A stretch of DNA of 64,000 nt from Candidatus Bathyarchaeota archaeon (GCA_029881805.1 JAOULW010000002.1:308276-372275); one strand, 5' to 3'; shown: positions 1 to 11,643, numbered from the stretch's first letter. Program-made: numbers and translations. The notes: generated by a model not told the origin, from the letters alone.

Positions 1-3000
1 ACAAAGACTGTTTTGAACAGAGTTCCGGTTGCTTCATTTGCCGAATCTGCAACAACGGTACTTACCAACGAGGTCATATATTTCAACGCCTCCGCCAGCT
101 ACGATCTAGATGGCACAATCCTTAGCTATTTCTGGGATTTCGGAGATGGAATAAATGCAACGGGCATGACCGTGAGCCACGCTTATACCGACGACGGAAC
201 ATACAATGTTACTCTTACCGTTACGGATAATGACGGCTCAACAAGTACGGCGAATGCTGTCAAAACGGTCTTAAACAGAGGCCCTGTGGCGTCCTTCACC
301 GAAACAGCTACCAGCGTGCTTACGAATGAAGCCATCTACTTCAATGCTTCTCAAAGCTATGATCCAGACGGTTCGATCGTCAGCTATTTCTGGGATTTCG
401 GTGACGGGACAAACGCAACAGGCATGGCTGTGAGCCACGCATATGCAGATAATGGCATTTACACAGTGATTCTAACGATCGCGGACGACGACGGCGCTGA
501 GGCTTCTACTGACGCCGCAAAAACTATTTCGAACAGATCACCAGTTGCCAGCTTTACTGAGACGGCAGAGACAGATTATACTGGCACAGCTATCACGTTC
601 AACGCCTCTGCCAGCTACGACCCGGATGGCTCCATTGTAACGTACTTCTGGGATTTCGGAGATGAAACAAATGCGACGGGTGTTGTTGTGAGCCACGCCT
701 ACGCCGACAACGGCACATTTGTTGTCACTCTAACGATTACCGACGACGACGGCGCAACCAGTACAGCCACGTCTACAAAGACTGCGTTGAATAGGTCGCC
801 GGTCGCATCTTTCACGGAATCCTCGGAAACAGTGTATAAAGGTGAAGTTATCACATTTAACGCCTCTAGCAGTTATGATCCAGACGGCACAATAACCAGC
901 TATTTCTGGGATTTCGGAGATGGTACAAACGCTACCGGCTCGATAGCGAGTCATGCTTATGCAGATGACGGCGTCTATACCGTCATATTGACTGTTACAG
1001 ACAATGATAATGCAACTGGAGTCCAAACGGCTACCAAAAATGTATTGAACAGAACACCTGTTGTTTCGTTTACCGAATCCGCGACCACTGTGTTTACCAG
1101 TGAGATTATCTATTTCAATGCGTCAGCGAGCTATGATCCAGATGGTGTGATTGTTAGTTATTTCTGGGATTTCGGAGATGGGACCAATACAACTGGTGCT
1201 ACTACAAGTCACGCCTACACGAATGAGGGTGTTTACACGGTTGTACTAATAGTCACTGATGACGATGGCGCAACGGGAAATGCCACTGCAACCAAAACCA
1301 TTCTAAATCGAGCCCCAGTTGCTTTATTTACCGAAAGCACCACAACTGCTCTTACAGATGTAGTCATTAGCTTTAATGCTTCCGACAGCTATGACACGGA
1401 TGGTACGCTGGTTAGTTATTTCTGGGATTTTGGTGATGGTACCAACGGCACTGGCGTAACAGTGGACCATGCTTATCTGGATGATGGCGTCTACACTGTG
1501 ACTCTAACCGTCACAGATGACGATGGAGCGACGTCAACTGTAACCGCCACAAAAACAATTCAGAACAGACCTCCAACGGCATTGTTCACAGAATCTGCCA
1601 CTACAGTGTACACGGGGGAGATCATCTACTTTAATGCTTCATCCAGTTACGATCCAGACGGCGTCATCCTTAGTTATTTCTGGGATTTTGGCGACGGTAC
1701 AAACGCAACTGGAATCTTGGCTAATCATACATATGTTGATAATGGAACCTACACTGTCGACTTGACTGTCACAGACGATGATGGTGCAACCAGCACAGCA
1801 TCTTCCACAAAAACTGTTTTGAACACGTCTCCTGTGGCGTCTTTCACCGAGTCTTCAACAACAGCGTACAAAGGAGAGGTAATTCGCTTTAATGCATCGG
1901 TGAGTTATGATCCAGACGGTTCAGTTGTCAGTTATTTCTGGGATTTTGGTGACGGAACAAACGCTAGTGGCGTGATTGTTGACCACGCGTACACAAACGT
2001 GGGAACATACACGGTGACGCTGACTGTAACCGATAATGATGGTGCAACGGCTTCAACAACAGCCGTCAAAACTGTTTTGAGCAGACCTCCTGTAGCCAGT
2101 TTCATCGAATCTGCCACAACGGTTTACACGGACGATGTCATTAATTTTAACGCATCGATTAGTTATGACCCTGATGGTGTGATTGTTAGTCACTTCTGGA
2201 TTTTCGGCGATGGAACAAATGCCACAGGAGTTATTGTTAGCCACGCTTATGCTGACAATGGCACTTATGTAGTGACTCTTGCGGTGACTGACAACGACGG
2301 GGTCACTGCCACTGCCACAGCAACCAAAACTGTTTTGAATAAGTCACCGGTGGCCTCGTTTTCGGAATCAGCAACCAACGTATACACCTATGAGCCGATC
2401 ACATTTAATGCTACATCCAGTTATGACCCTGATGGTTCCATTGTGAACTATACTTGGAATTTTGGCGATGGCAACGTGACAACACTCACTAGCCCAATAG
2501 TCACTCACACTTATGTGGATGATGGAACATATACCGTGACTCTAACCGTGACTGATAACGATGGCGCAACTGCGACCTCCACCGCCACTAAAAATGTTTT
2601 AAACAGAGTCCCAGTGGCTTCGTTCACCGAGTCTGCCAGTGTTGTCCCAACTGGTGAGGCCATAATGTTCAATGCGTCAGCCAGTTATGATCCCGACGGC
2701 TCCATTGTAGGTTACTTCTGGACTTTTGGAGATGGAACAAATGCGCCTGGCGTAGTTGTGACTCATGCTTATGCTGACAATGGCACATACGTAGTTACCT
2801 TAACGGTAACAGACAACGACGGAGCAACAGCATCAAATACCGCTACTAAGACCATTCTTAACCGCCCACCAGTAGCATCATTCACAGAGTCCGCCACAAC
2901 AGTGTACACTGGCGAAGTCATTTACTTCAATGCGTCAGCCAGTTATGATCCCGACGGCTCCATTGTTAGCTTCTTCTGGGACTTTGGAGATGGAACCAAC

Positions 3001-6000
3001 GCCACAGGTATAATTGTTAATCACGCCTATGCAGACAACGGTGTTTACACAGTTGCTTTAACCGTTACCGACAACGACGGTGCGGTGGCCGCAGTCTCCG
3101 CTATTAAGACTATCGGGAACAGACCTCCTATCGCGTCGTTTACTGAGTCAGCTACCACAGTGTTCACGAATGAAATCATCTACTTCAACGCTTCCGTGAG
3201 TTACGATCTTGACGGCTCCATTGTTAGTTACTTCTGGAATTTCGGGGATGGCGCAAACGCCACTGGCATTACTGTAAACCATGCCTACGCTGATAACAAT
3301 ATCTACACGGTTACTCTAACCGTTACGGACAACGATGGAGCGACTGGAACAGCCACTGCGACAAAAACCGTGGTTAACAGACCCCCTGTTGCCTCTTTCA
3401 CCGAAAACGCCACAACGATTCTCACTGGTGTAGCCATTCGCTTCAACGCGTCAGGTAGTTATGATCCCGACGGCACTATCGTGAGCTACTTCTGGGATTT
3501 CGGTGACGGAGCAAACGCTACGGGCATAGTAGTTGACCATGCCTACTTGGGCAATGGAGTCTATACAGTGACTTTGAATGTAACAGACAATGATGGAGAG
3601 ATTGCGACTTCTAGCGCTACTAAGACCGTTTTGAACAGGTCTCCTGTGGCGTCGTTCTCGGAATCAGCTACAACCGTCTACACCGGTGACAGCATCACCT
3701 TTAATGCCTCTTCGAGTTACGACCCAGACGGAACAATCATCAGTTACTGGTGGGATTTTGATGACGGAACCAACGCGACTGGAATGATGGTGAACCATGC
3801 TTACGCTGATAATGGAACTTATACAGTTACACTTGTAGTAACGGATGATGATGGTGCAGCAAACTCAGTTACGGCTACTAAGACCGTTTTGAACAGGTCT
3901 CCTGTGGCGTCGTTCTCGGAGTCTGCCCAGACAGTGTACACGGGCGAAAACGTCACGTTCAATGCAGCCCAAAGTTATGACCCAGACGGAACTATTGTTG
4001 AGTATTTCTGGGATTTCGGGGATGGAACAAACGCGACTGAGATTGCGGTTCAGCATTCGTATGTAGATGATGGGAACTATACCGTCACTCTTACCGTTAC
4101 GGATGATGATCAAGTCTCAACCTCTACATCGTCCATAAAAACAGTCGTGAACCGCCCTCCAGTTGCTTCTTTTACCGAGTCCGCTGCCACGGTCTACACT
4201 GGTGTTACTATATCGTTCGACGCCAGTGGTAGCTACGACCCAGATGGGAACGTTATTGAGTATTTCTGGGATTTCGGCGATGGCACTAACGGGGCTGGGG
4301 TTACTATGGGACACTCCTATGCCGATGATGGAAACTACACAGTGACCCTTACGATAACGGACAACGATGGGGCGACGTCAACTGTCACCTCCACCAAAAC
4401 CATCCTAAACAGATCTCCAGTCGCCGAAATCACACAATCTGCAACCGTAGTGTACACTAACGAGGCTATTCACTTTTCAGCATCAGGGAGCACTGATCCT
4501 GATGGAATTATTCTTGTTTACTTCTGGAATTTCGGTGACGGTACAAATGCAACCATCAAAGAAGTTGACCATGCATACGCCGATAATGGCACTTATTCAG
4601 TGATTCTGACAGTGACCGACGATGACGGAGCAACTGGGACAGCTACCTCGACCACAAGGGTTCTGAATAGTCCTCCTGTGGCATCATTCACTGAATCCGC
4701 GCAGACGGTCTACACAAACGAGATAATCGCATTTAATGCTTCTGCCAGCTACGATCTAGACGGTTCTATTGTCAGCATTTTCTGGGATTTTGGTGACGGC
4801 ACTAACGGAACTGGGGCAACGGTTCAACATGCGTACAACAGCTCAGGCGCTTACACCGTTACGCTAACAGTTACAGACAATGACGGCGCAACGAGCACAA
4901 CAAGCGCCCAAAAAACTGTAGCAGTCACACCGCCTGTGGCTATTTTCACCGAATCTGCAGAAACGGTTCTAACGAGCGAGATCATATACTTCAATGCTTC
5001 AAGCAGTTATGACCCGGATGGCACTATCGTCACATACTATTGGAACTTCGGTGACGGTTCAAACGCCACTGGCGTGACTACACAACATGTATATGCAGAC
5101 GACGGAAACTACACAGTAACTCTAACAGTTACCGACGACGATGGAGCTGCAGACAGTGCCACAGCAACAAAAATCGTTCTGAATAGTCCTCCTGTGGCAT
5201 CATTCACCGAGTCCGCGCAAACTGCACTTACTGGTCAAACCATAGACTTCAACGCCTTCAGCAGCTATGACCTGGACGGCACCATTGTAAGCTATTTCTG
5301 GGATTTCGGCGATGGTACAAATGCAAACGGAGTGACCGCATCGCATGCTTATGTTGATGATGGCAACTACACGGCAACACTCACAGTCACGGACGATGAT
5401 GGCGTGACAGCCACAACATCGGCAACCAAAATCATATCAAACCGCCCACCTGTGGCCTTCTTCACCGAGTCGGCGACAACCGCGTTCACTGGTGAGGCTA
5501 TTACCTTCAATGCCAGCGGTAGTTATGATCCGGACGGTTCGATCGTCAGTTACTTCTGGGACTTCGGTGACGGCACTAACACCACTGGCATAATAGTGAG
5601 CCATGCTTATGTTGATGATGGCAACTACACGGCAACACTCACTGTGACTGACGACGACGGATTGACTACATCAACGAGTGCCACTAAGACGGTTCTGAAT
5701 AGTCCTCCTGTGGCCTTTTTCACTGAGTCAGCAGAAAACGTGATTGTGGGTCAGACCATATACTTTGATGCATCTGCCAGCTATGATTCGGATGGTGTGA
5801 TTGTTAGTTATTTCTGGGATTTTGGTGACGGTACCAACGCGACAGGTGTGACGGTTGAACACGCCTACGCAGATGATGGCATTTACACAGTAAACTTAAC
5901 TGTCACCGACGACGATGGAGAAAATGGAACAGCCACCGCTGAAAAGAATGTGGGAAATACACCACCAGTTGCAAGTTTTACAGAGTCCGCGCAAACAGCC

Positions 6001-9000
6001 TACACGGGTGAAACCATATACTTTGATGCTTCTGCCAGCTACGATCCAGATGGCACAATTGTCAGCCATTCATGGAATTTTGGCGACGGAACTACCACCG
6101 CTGGCGTAACAGTGAACCACACCTACATTGAGGACGGATATTACACGGTAACATTGACTGTCACGGACGATGATGACGCAACAGCGACAGCTAATTCAAG
6201 CAAAACAGTGCTAAATAGACTTCCACTCGCTGTCTTTACAGAATCAGCCGAGAGCGTACTTACCGGCGAGGTTATCTCTTTCAACGCGTCAGGCAGTTAC
6301 GACCCGGATGGTTCGATTGTTAGCTATTTCTGGGATTTTGGTGACGGAGTAAATGCGACTGGCGTTACAGTTCAGCATGCCTACGCTCAGAATGGGACAT
6401 ACACTGTTACCCTGACGGTTACTGATGACGATGGGGAAAACAGCACAGCAACCTCTACAAAGTATGTAGGAAACAGTCCTCCAGTCGCCTCTTTCACTGA
6501 ATCCGCTGCCACGGTCTACACTGGTGTTACTATATCATTCGACGCCGGCGGCAGCTACGATCCTGATGGTACTATCGTCACGTATTTCTGGGATTTTGGT
6601 GACGGCGCCAACGCGACCGGGATGACTGTAGGTCATTCTTTTGTCGACAACAGAAACTACACAGTAACGCTTACGGTTACAGATGATTATGAAGCGACAA
6701 GCTCAGTCTCTGCAGTGAAAACAGTGCTAAATCGGGCTCCAACAGCCGAGTTCATCCAATCCAGAACAAAAGTCAATACCGGCGAGCTGATTAACTTCGA
6801 TGCCAGCAACAGTTACGACGCTGACGGAACCATTATCAGCTATTTCTGGGATTTTGGAGATGGGACGAATTCACCAGGCGTAATAGTTGATCACGCCTAT
6901 TCCGATAACGGAAACTACACCATAACGTTGACCATAACTGATGATGACGGTGCAACAGGCACCGCCACTGGAACCGCACAAGTTTTGAACCGTTCTCCTG
7001 TAGCTAGCTTCACAGAATCAGCAGAAACATTCTTCACCAACGAAATTATAACGTTCAACGCGTCAAACAGCTACGACTCAGATGGATTGATTGTCAGCTA
7101 TTTCTGGGACTTCGGTGATGGCGCCAACAGCTCAGGAATGGTAGTTACCCACTCTTACGTCGACGACGGCAACTACACAGTGACCTTAACCATCACCGAT
7201 GGTGACGGAGCAACGGGAACGGCTACCTCAACTAAGAGCGTTCTGAATAGAGCTCCTATCGCTTCGTTCACGGAATCCACAGAAACCGCGTACACTGACG
7301 AGGCATTTGCGTTCAATGCTTCTGGTAGTTACGATGTGGATGGTTCTGTTGTTAGTTATCTGTGGGATTTCGGAGACGGAACCAATGCGACCGGTATAAC
7401 CGTTCAACATGCTTATGCTGACAATGGCAACTACACTGTGACCCTAACAGTTACAGATAATGATGGCGCCAACAGTTCTGTCTCAGCTAGTAAAACTGTT
7501 TTGAATCGATCTCCTATAGCCTCATTCACGGAGTCTACCGGGACAGCACTTACAAGCGAGAGCATCACATTTGACGCTTCTGGTAGTTACGATGTGGATG
7601 GTTCTGTTGTTAGTTATCTGTGGGATTTCGGAGACGGAACCAACACCACTGGAGTCGTTGTTAATCACGCTTATTCTGATAATGGAAACTACACGGTCAC
7701 TTTGAGCGTTGTGGATGATGATGGAGCAACATCATCTACGTCGTCTACAAAGACGATTCTGAATAGGTCTCCAACAGCTGTCTTTACCGAGTCCGCAGAG
7801 ACAGTATACGTGGGACAGATTATCTACTTTAATGCTTCCAACAGTTACGATGTAGACGGCTACGTAATTAGCTATCTCTGGGATTTTGGTGATGGAACAA
7901 ACTCGACAGGCATGATCGTTGAACGTGCATATGAGATTAATGGAACATATACGGTGACGCTGACGGTTACTGACGATGATGACGCGGCAAACTCGGCGTC
8001 TTCGACAAAGATAATTCTCTGGAACGAACCACCAGTCCCGGTTTTGACCGAATCTGCCGAGACCGTCTTCACTGGCGAGACCATTTCCTTCAACGCCTCT
8101 GATAGTTATGATCCAGATGGCGTTATTGTTGGTTACTTCTGGGACTTCGGCGACGGTTCCAACGTCACTAGTGTTGCAGTTCAGCACTCCTATCCAATTG
8201 AAGGCAACTATACGGTTACCCTAAAAGTTACCGATGATAAAGGCGCGACTAGTTCTACCTCAGTTACTAAAACTGTTTTGAATCGATCTCCTATAGCCTC
8301 ATTCACCGAATCTGCCGGAACTGTGCTCACAAATGAGACCATTTACTTTAATGCTAGTAGCAGTTATGATCCAGACGGTTCGATCGTCAGTTACTTCTGG
8401 GACTTCGGTGACGGAAATAACGCAACTGGCGTAACAGTGAGCCATGCTTATGTCGATAAAGGAAGCTACACAGTGACACTCACAGTCTCGGATAACGATG
8501 GAGAAACTTCCTCAATATCATCCACTAAGACTGTTTTGAATCGATCTCCCACAGCCTCATTCGTATACTCACCTAGCTCTCCAATAGCAGGCGAAACCGT
8601 TACTTTTGACGCTTCGTCAAGTTATGATCCTGATGGCTACATCTCCAATTACACATGGAACTTTGGAGACGGAAACATGACAACAGTAGCCAATCCTACA
8701 ATAACTCATATTTATGCAGCGGAAGGAAAATACACCGTAACCTTGACAGTCGAGGATAATGACGCTGCAAACGATTCCGCGGAAGCCACGGTTGACATAA
8801 GAAACTATCCTACTGCGGCCTTCACTTTCTCACCAGTTTCTCCAGGGCAAGGTCTGCCTGTCACCTTTGACGCTTCTTCATCTAAACCTAATGGTGGGGT
8901 CATTGTCAATTATACTTGGAATTTTGGCGATGGCAACATAACTACAGTGACTCTGTCAGTCGTGACTCACGTTTATCAAGTTGCAGGAAACTACACCGTA

Positions 9001-11643
9001 ACCTTGACCGTAATTGACAGCGAAGAATTGAGTGACTCCCACTCTGAAACGGTGGAGGTTGGAGTACCTCCTGTGGCTGCCTTCACATTCTCGCCGGTCG
9101 CTCCTTTTGCTGGGGAAAGCATCACCTTTGACGCTTCGTCAAGTTATGATCCTGATGGCTACATCTCCAATTACACATGGAACTTTGGAGACGGAAACAT
9201 GACAACAGTAGCCAATCCTACAATAACTCATGTATACACGACAGGAGCAACCTACACGGTGGAATTAACTGTCATGGACAATAAGGGATTTACTGGAACA
9301 CAAATACAGAGCATAAGTGTTAAGGACTATCCAACCGCTGAGTTCACATGGTCTCCAAGTTATCCACTCGTGAATGAGATAACAACGTTTGATGCTTCCG
9401 CTTCATCGCCAAACGGCGGAGTAATAACACACTACTTCTGGGATTTCGGCGACGGGACCCCTTCGGTGAACGTTACCGACCCGATTACGACCCATACTTA
9501 CGCTGCGATCGGAAACTACACAGTAACGCTGACCGTGACAGACAGTGAAGGACTAAGCGACACGATCTCACATACCCTAAGCCTCAGAGATCATCCTCAA
9601 GCCAGCTTCACTTATTCCCCTGAACTTCCGACAGCAAACGTAACCGTAGTAACCTTCGATGCATCCTCGTCAACACCAAACCACGGAACTATCACAAACT
9701 ACACATGGAACTTTGGAGACGGAAACATAACAACGGCGACAACACCTTTCATAACTCACATATACGTGACTGCTGGAAACTACACCGCGATCCTTACAGT
9801 AGCAGACAACGAAGGTCTGACCGATTCTACCAGCAAAACTGTATCAGTTGGGCAAGCCTGGCCCATAGCTTACTTCACATACTATCCTGACTACCCTGCA
9901 AAAGGTGAAATCGTAATTTTCGATGCATCACAAAGTTATGATCCTGATGGCTACATATCCAACTACATCTGGAACTTCGGCGATGGAAACATAACAGTGG
10001 TCACGGCTCCGATTATACAGCATGCATACGCATCCGTGGGAAGTTACACGGTGACCCTAAACGTCACAGACAATCACAGCCTAACCGAGATGTTCTCACA
10101 GACTTTGTCAGTTAGAGGATATCCGACGGCAGACTTTACATGGCTTCCGATGGAGCCCGAGGTTAATACACCCGCAACCTTCGATGCATCAACATCAACG
10201 CCCGACGGTGGCGTAATTGTCAGCTACGAATGGAACTTTGGCGATGGGAACGTAACGACAACATCAGACATCACGGTTACACACTATTATGAAACATTTG
10301 GCGCATACACGGTCACCCTAAGAGTGACTGACAGCGAAGGACTATGGGATACCGAGTCAAAGACCCTGAAAGTCATCGCTCCGCCGACCCCCAACTTCAC
10401 GTGGTCACCAACCATTCCTCTGGAAAACCAGACGGTCACCTTTAATGCCTCAGCTTCCGTTCCAAATGGAGGCATGATCGCTTTCTACTTATGGGATTTT
10501 GGCGATGGTTCGCTTCCCAGACTTGAGGCATACAGACCAACAACGACTCACATCTATGAAGCATTTGGAAACTACACAGTAAAGCTGACAGCGATCGACA
10601 CCGAGAACCTGAATGCCTCAATCTCCAAGGTAATCACAATCGGAGCCAATCCAACCGCGAACTTCACGTGGTCGCCAGAATATCCACAGGCATACGAAAT
10701 CATAGTATTCGATGCTTCTATGTCTAATCCAAGAGGCGGGAACATCATAAGTTACAAGTGGGATTTCGGAGATGGAAACGTCACCACAGTGATGGACCCT
10801 GTGATAAGTCACTACTATGCAATGTCAGGGGACTATCTTGTGATTTTGAACGTCACTGACAATGAGGGATTCTGGGGCAACCAATCAAAAACAATCAGCG
10901 TGGCAGTCTCAGTGCCTCCACAAGCCGAATTCACATGGTCTCCAACCGCACCCTATTTTAATGAAACTGTAACTTTCGATGCTTCAGAATCTACGCCTAA
11001 CGGTGGTGTAATTGTCAGTTACGAATGGAACTTTGGCGATGGGGCAGTCTTGACCACGTCTGATTCAATAACTGATCATTCATACTCTCTAGATGGCAAC
11101 TTCACCGTCACCCTTAACGTAACAGACAGCCAAGGGCTTTGGCGCAGCACGTCAAAAACCATAAGCGTTCTTCCGCCCAGTGGTCCCAAGGCTGAATTCA
11201 CTTGGTACCCCTTATCGCCAGTCGCGAACCGGACGGTTTCCTTCGACGCGTCAAACTCACAGCCTGGTTGGGATGGCACGCATCATCCACCCATTGTCAG
11301 CTACACTTGGGATTTCGGCGATGGCAACATGACAACGGTTACGACGCCGAACATAGAACACACGTACACTCAAGCGGGCAACTACACGGTCACTTTGATT
11401 GTGGTCGATTCCTTGAATCAACCTGGCGGTGTATCTTACGTCATAGAGGTTCTAGAACTCATGTACTGCGACGTTAATGGGGACGGGTTCGTAGACGTGA
11501 AAGACCTACTTATGGCAGCTTTCGCTTACGGATCAAGACCAGGCGACCCCAACTGGGAACCAAGAGCCGACATCAACGGAGACGACTTCATAGACATAAA
11601 AGACATACTTATAATAGCACTGCACTACGGAGAAGGCTCCTGA
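1..11643 (+). CDS. Giant PKD-domain surface protein with C-terminal dockerin (5' end outside window)
   Basis: The reading frame is open from base 1 and its first codons already belong to a PKD unit, so the true N-terminus and any signal peptide lie upstream. At least 3880 residues are visible. I count 44 PKD domains by the P-x-A-x-F start and the WDFGDG/WNFGDG core. Thirty-three are one type (about 86 residues, TES signature); eleven C-terminal ones are a second type (TYSP/TWSP start, NYTWNFGDG). The last about 60 residues carry two Asp-rich calcium loops (DVNGDGFVDVKD and DINGDDFIDIKD), a type I dockerin. Almost every unit has FNAS and TNAT sequons, so heavy N-glycosylation is likely. PKD domains are Ig-like spacers, so I infer a long extracellular stalk docked to a cohesin. 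No cohesin is seen here. Enzymatic domains, if any, would be upstream. Confidence 0.93.
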   Translation, partial: TKTVLNRVPVASFAESATTVLTNEVIYFNASASYDLDGTILSYFWDFGDGINATGMTVSHAYTDDGTYNVTLTVTDNDGSTSTANAVKTVLNRGPVASFTETATSVLTNEAIYFNASQSYDPDGSIVSYFWDFGDGTNATGMAVSHAYADNGIYTVILTIADDDGAEASTDAAKTISNRSPVASFTETAETDYTGTAITFNASASYDPDGSIVTYFWDFGDETNATGVVVSHAYADNGTFVVTLTITDDDGATSTATSTKTALNRSPVASFTESSETVYKGEVITFNASSSYDPDGTITSYFWDFGDGTNATGSIASHAYADDGVYTVILTVTDNDNATGVQTATKNVLNRTPVVSFTESATTVFTSEIIYFNASASYDPDGVIVSYFWDFGDGTNTTGATTSHAYTNEGVYTVVLIVTDDDGATGNATATKTILNRAPVALFTESTTTALTDVVISFNASDSYDTDGTLVSYFWDFGDGTNGTGVTVDHAYLDDGVYTVTLTVTDDDGATSTVTATKTIQNRPPTALFTESATTVYTGEIIYFNASSSYDPDGVILSYFWDFGDGTNATGILANHTYVDNGTYTVDLTVTDDDGATSTASSTKTVLNTSPVASFTESSTTAYKGEVIRFNASVSYDPDGSVVSYFWDFGDGTNASGVIVDHAYTNVGTYTVTLTVTDNDGATASTTAVKTVLSRPPVASFIESATTVYTDDVINFNASISYDPDGVIVSHFWIFGDGTNATGVIVSHAYADNGTYVVTLAVTDNDGVTATATATKTVLNKSPVASFSESATNVYTYEPITFNATSSYDPDGSIVNYTWNFGDGNVTTLTSPIVTHTYVDDGTYTVTLTVTDNDGATATSTATKNVLNRVPVASFTESASVVPTGEAIMFNASASYDPDGSIVGYFWTFGDGTNAPGVVVTHAYADNGTYVVTLTVTDNDGATASNTATKTILNRPPVASFTESATTVYTGEVIYFNASASYDPDGSIVSFFWDFGDGTNATGIIVNHAYADNGVYTVALTVTDNDGAVAAVSAIKTIGNRPPIASFTESATTVFTNEIIYFNASVSYDLDGSIVSYFWNFGDGANATGITVNHAYADNNIYTVTLTVTDNDGATGTATATKTVVNRPPVASFTENATTILTGVAIRFNASGSYDPDGTIVSYFWDFGDGANATGIVVDHAYLGNGVYTVTLNVTDNDGEIATSSATKTVLNRSPVASFSESATTVYTGDSITFNASSSYDPDGTIISYWWDFDDGTNATGMMVNHAYADNGTYTVTLVVTDDDGAANSVTATKTVLNRSPVASFSESAQTVYTGENVTFNAAQSYDPDGTIVEYFWDFGDGTNATEIAVQHSYVDDGNYTVTLTVTDDDQVSTSTSSIKTVVNRPPVASFTESAATVYTGVTISFDASGSYDPDGNVIEYFWDFGDGTNGAGVTMGHSYADDGNYTVTLTITDNDGATSTVTSTKTILNRSPVAEITQSATVVYTNEAIHFSASGSTDPDGIILVYFWNFGDGTNATIKEVDHAYADNGTYSVILTVTDDDGATGTATSTTRVLNSPPVASFTESAQTVYTNEIIAFNASASYDLDGSIVSIFWDFGDGTNGTGATVQHAYNSSGAYTVTLTVTDNDGATSTTSAQKTVAVTPPVAIFTESAETVLTSEIIYFNASSSYDPDGTIVTYYWNFGDGSNATGVTTQHVYADDGNYTVTLTVTDDDGAADSATATKIVLNSPPVASFTESAQTALTGQTIDFNAFSSYDLDGTIVSYFWDFGDGTNANGVTASHAYVDDGNYTATLTVTDDDGVTATTSATKIISNRPPVAFFTESATTAFTGEAITFNASGSYDPDGSIVSYFWDFGDGTNTTGIIVSHAYVDDGNYTATLTVTDDDGLTTSTSATKTVLNSPPVAFFTESAENVIVGQTIYFDASASYDSDGVIVSYFWDFGDGTNATGVTVEHAYADDGIYTVNLTVTDDDGENGTATAEKNVGNTPPVASFTESAQTAYTGETIYFDASASYDPDGTIVSHSWNFGDGTTTAGVTVNHTYIEDGYYTVTLTVTDDDDATATANSSKTVLNRLPLAVFTESAESVLTGEVISFNASGSYDPDGSIVSYFWDFGDGVNATGVTVQHAYAQNGTYTVTLTVTDDDGENSTATSTKYVGNSPPVASFTESAATVYTGVTISFDAGGSYDPDGTIVTYFWDFGDGANATGMTVGHSFVDNRNYTVTLTVTDDYEATSSVSAVKTVLNRAPTAEFIQSRTKVNTGELINFDASNSYDADGTIISYFWDFGDGTNSPGVIVDHAYSDNGNYTITLTITDDDGATGTATGTAQVLNRSPVASFTESAETFFTNEIITFNASNSYDSDGLIVSYFWDFGDGANSSGMVVTHSYVDDGNYTVTLTITDGDGATGTATSTKSVLNRAPIASFTESTETAYTDEAFAFNASGSYDVDGSVVSYLWDFGDGTNATGITVQHAYADNGNYTVTLTVTDNDGANSSVSASKTVLNRSPIASFTESTGTALTSESITFDASGSYDVDGSVVSYLWDFGDGTNTTGVVVNHAYSDNGNYTVTLSVVDDDGATSSTSSTKTILNRSPTAVFTESAETVYVGQIIYFNASNSYDVDGYVISYLWDFGDGTNSTGMIVERAYEINGTYTVTLTVTDDDDAANSASSTKIILWNEPPVPVLTESAETVFTGETISFNASDSYDPDGVIVGYFWDFGDGSNVTSVAVQHSYPIEGNYTVTLKVTDDKGATSSTSVTKTVLNRSPIASFTESAGTVLTNETIYFNASSSYDPDGSIVSYFWDFGDGNNATGVTVSHAYVDKGSYTVTLTVSDNDGETSSISSTKTVLNRSPTASFVYSPSSPIAGETVTFDASSSYDPDGYISNYTWNFGDGNMTTVANPTITHIYAAEGKYTVTLTVEDNDAANDSAEATVDIRNYPTAAFTFSPVSPGQGLPVTFDASSSKPNGGVIVNYTWNFGDGNITTVTLSVVTHVYQVAGNYTVTLTVIDSEELSDSHSETVEVGVPPVAAFTFSPVAPFAGESITFDASSSYDPDGYISNYTWNFGDGNMTTVANPTITHVYTTGATYTVELTVMDNKGFTGTQIQSISVKDYPTAEFTWSPSYPLVNEITTFDASASSPNGGVITHYFWDFGDGTPSVNVTDPITTHTYAAIGNYTVTLTVTDSEGLSDTISHTLSLRDHPQASFTYSPELPTANVTVVTFDASSSTPNHGTITNYTWNFGDGNITTATTPFITHIYVTAGNYTAILTVADNEGLTDSTSKTVSVGQAWPIAYFTYYPDYPAKGEIVIFDASQSYDPDGYISNYIWNFGDGNITVVTAPIIQHAYASVGSYTVTLNVTDNHSLTEMFSQTLSVRGYPTADFTWLPMEPEVNTPATFDASTSTPDGGVIVSYEWNFGDGNVTTTSDITVTHYYETFGAYTVTLRVTDSEGLWDTESKTLKVIAPPTPNFTWSPTIPLENQTVTFNASASVPNGGMIAFYLWDFGDGSLPRLEAYRPTTTHIYEAFGNYTVKLTAIDTENLNASISKVITIGANPTANFTWSPEYPQAYEIIVFDASMSNPRGGNIISYKWDFGDGNVTTVMDPVISHYYAMSGDYLVILNVTDNEGFWGNQSKTISVAVSVPPQAEFTWSPTAPYFNETVTFDASESTPNGGVIVSYEWNFGDGAVLTTSDSITDHSYSLDGNFTVTLNVTDSQGLWRSTSKTISVLPPSGPKAEFTWYPLSPVANRTVSFDASNSQPGWDGTHHPPIVSYTWDFGDGNMTTVTTPNIEHTYTQAGNYTVTLIVVDSLNQPGGVSYVIEVLELMYCDVNGDGFVDVKDLLMAAFAYGSRPGDPNWEPRADINGDDFIDIKDILIIALHYGEGS
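19..8541 (+). repeat. Tandem array of 33 PKD units, 258-bp period
   Basis: Thirty-three in-frame units of 86 codons. The array is 2841 codons long, three more than 33 x 86: the tenth unit (about 2341-2604) is two codons longer and unit 32 (about 8020) is one codon longer. Some neighbours share long exact DNA stretches; for example 7318-7385 equals 7576-7643, exactly one period apart. That points to recent conversion or unequal exchange. Copy number could be mis-assembled. Confidence 0.9.
8542..11457 (+). repeat. Second PKD array, 11 diverged units
   Basis: Eleven PKD domains of a different subtype, marked by F-T-x-S-P at the start and WNFGDGN-hTT in the core, and more divergent in length than the first array. 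Bases 8605-8709 and 9127-9231 are identical over 105 bp, 522 bp apart (two units), while the sequence between and around them differs. This indicates a local conversion event. Confidence 0.85.

Noticed and set aside
19..8541. CRISPR-like regular spacing
   Set aside because: The 258-base period encodes PKD domains in frame; no short palindromic repeats with unique spacers are present.
730..11477. Minus- and plus-strand frames of 60-150 codons inside the PKD arrays
   Set aside because: They repeat with the 258-base period and are antiphase images of the PKD coding sequence.
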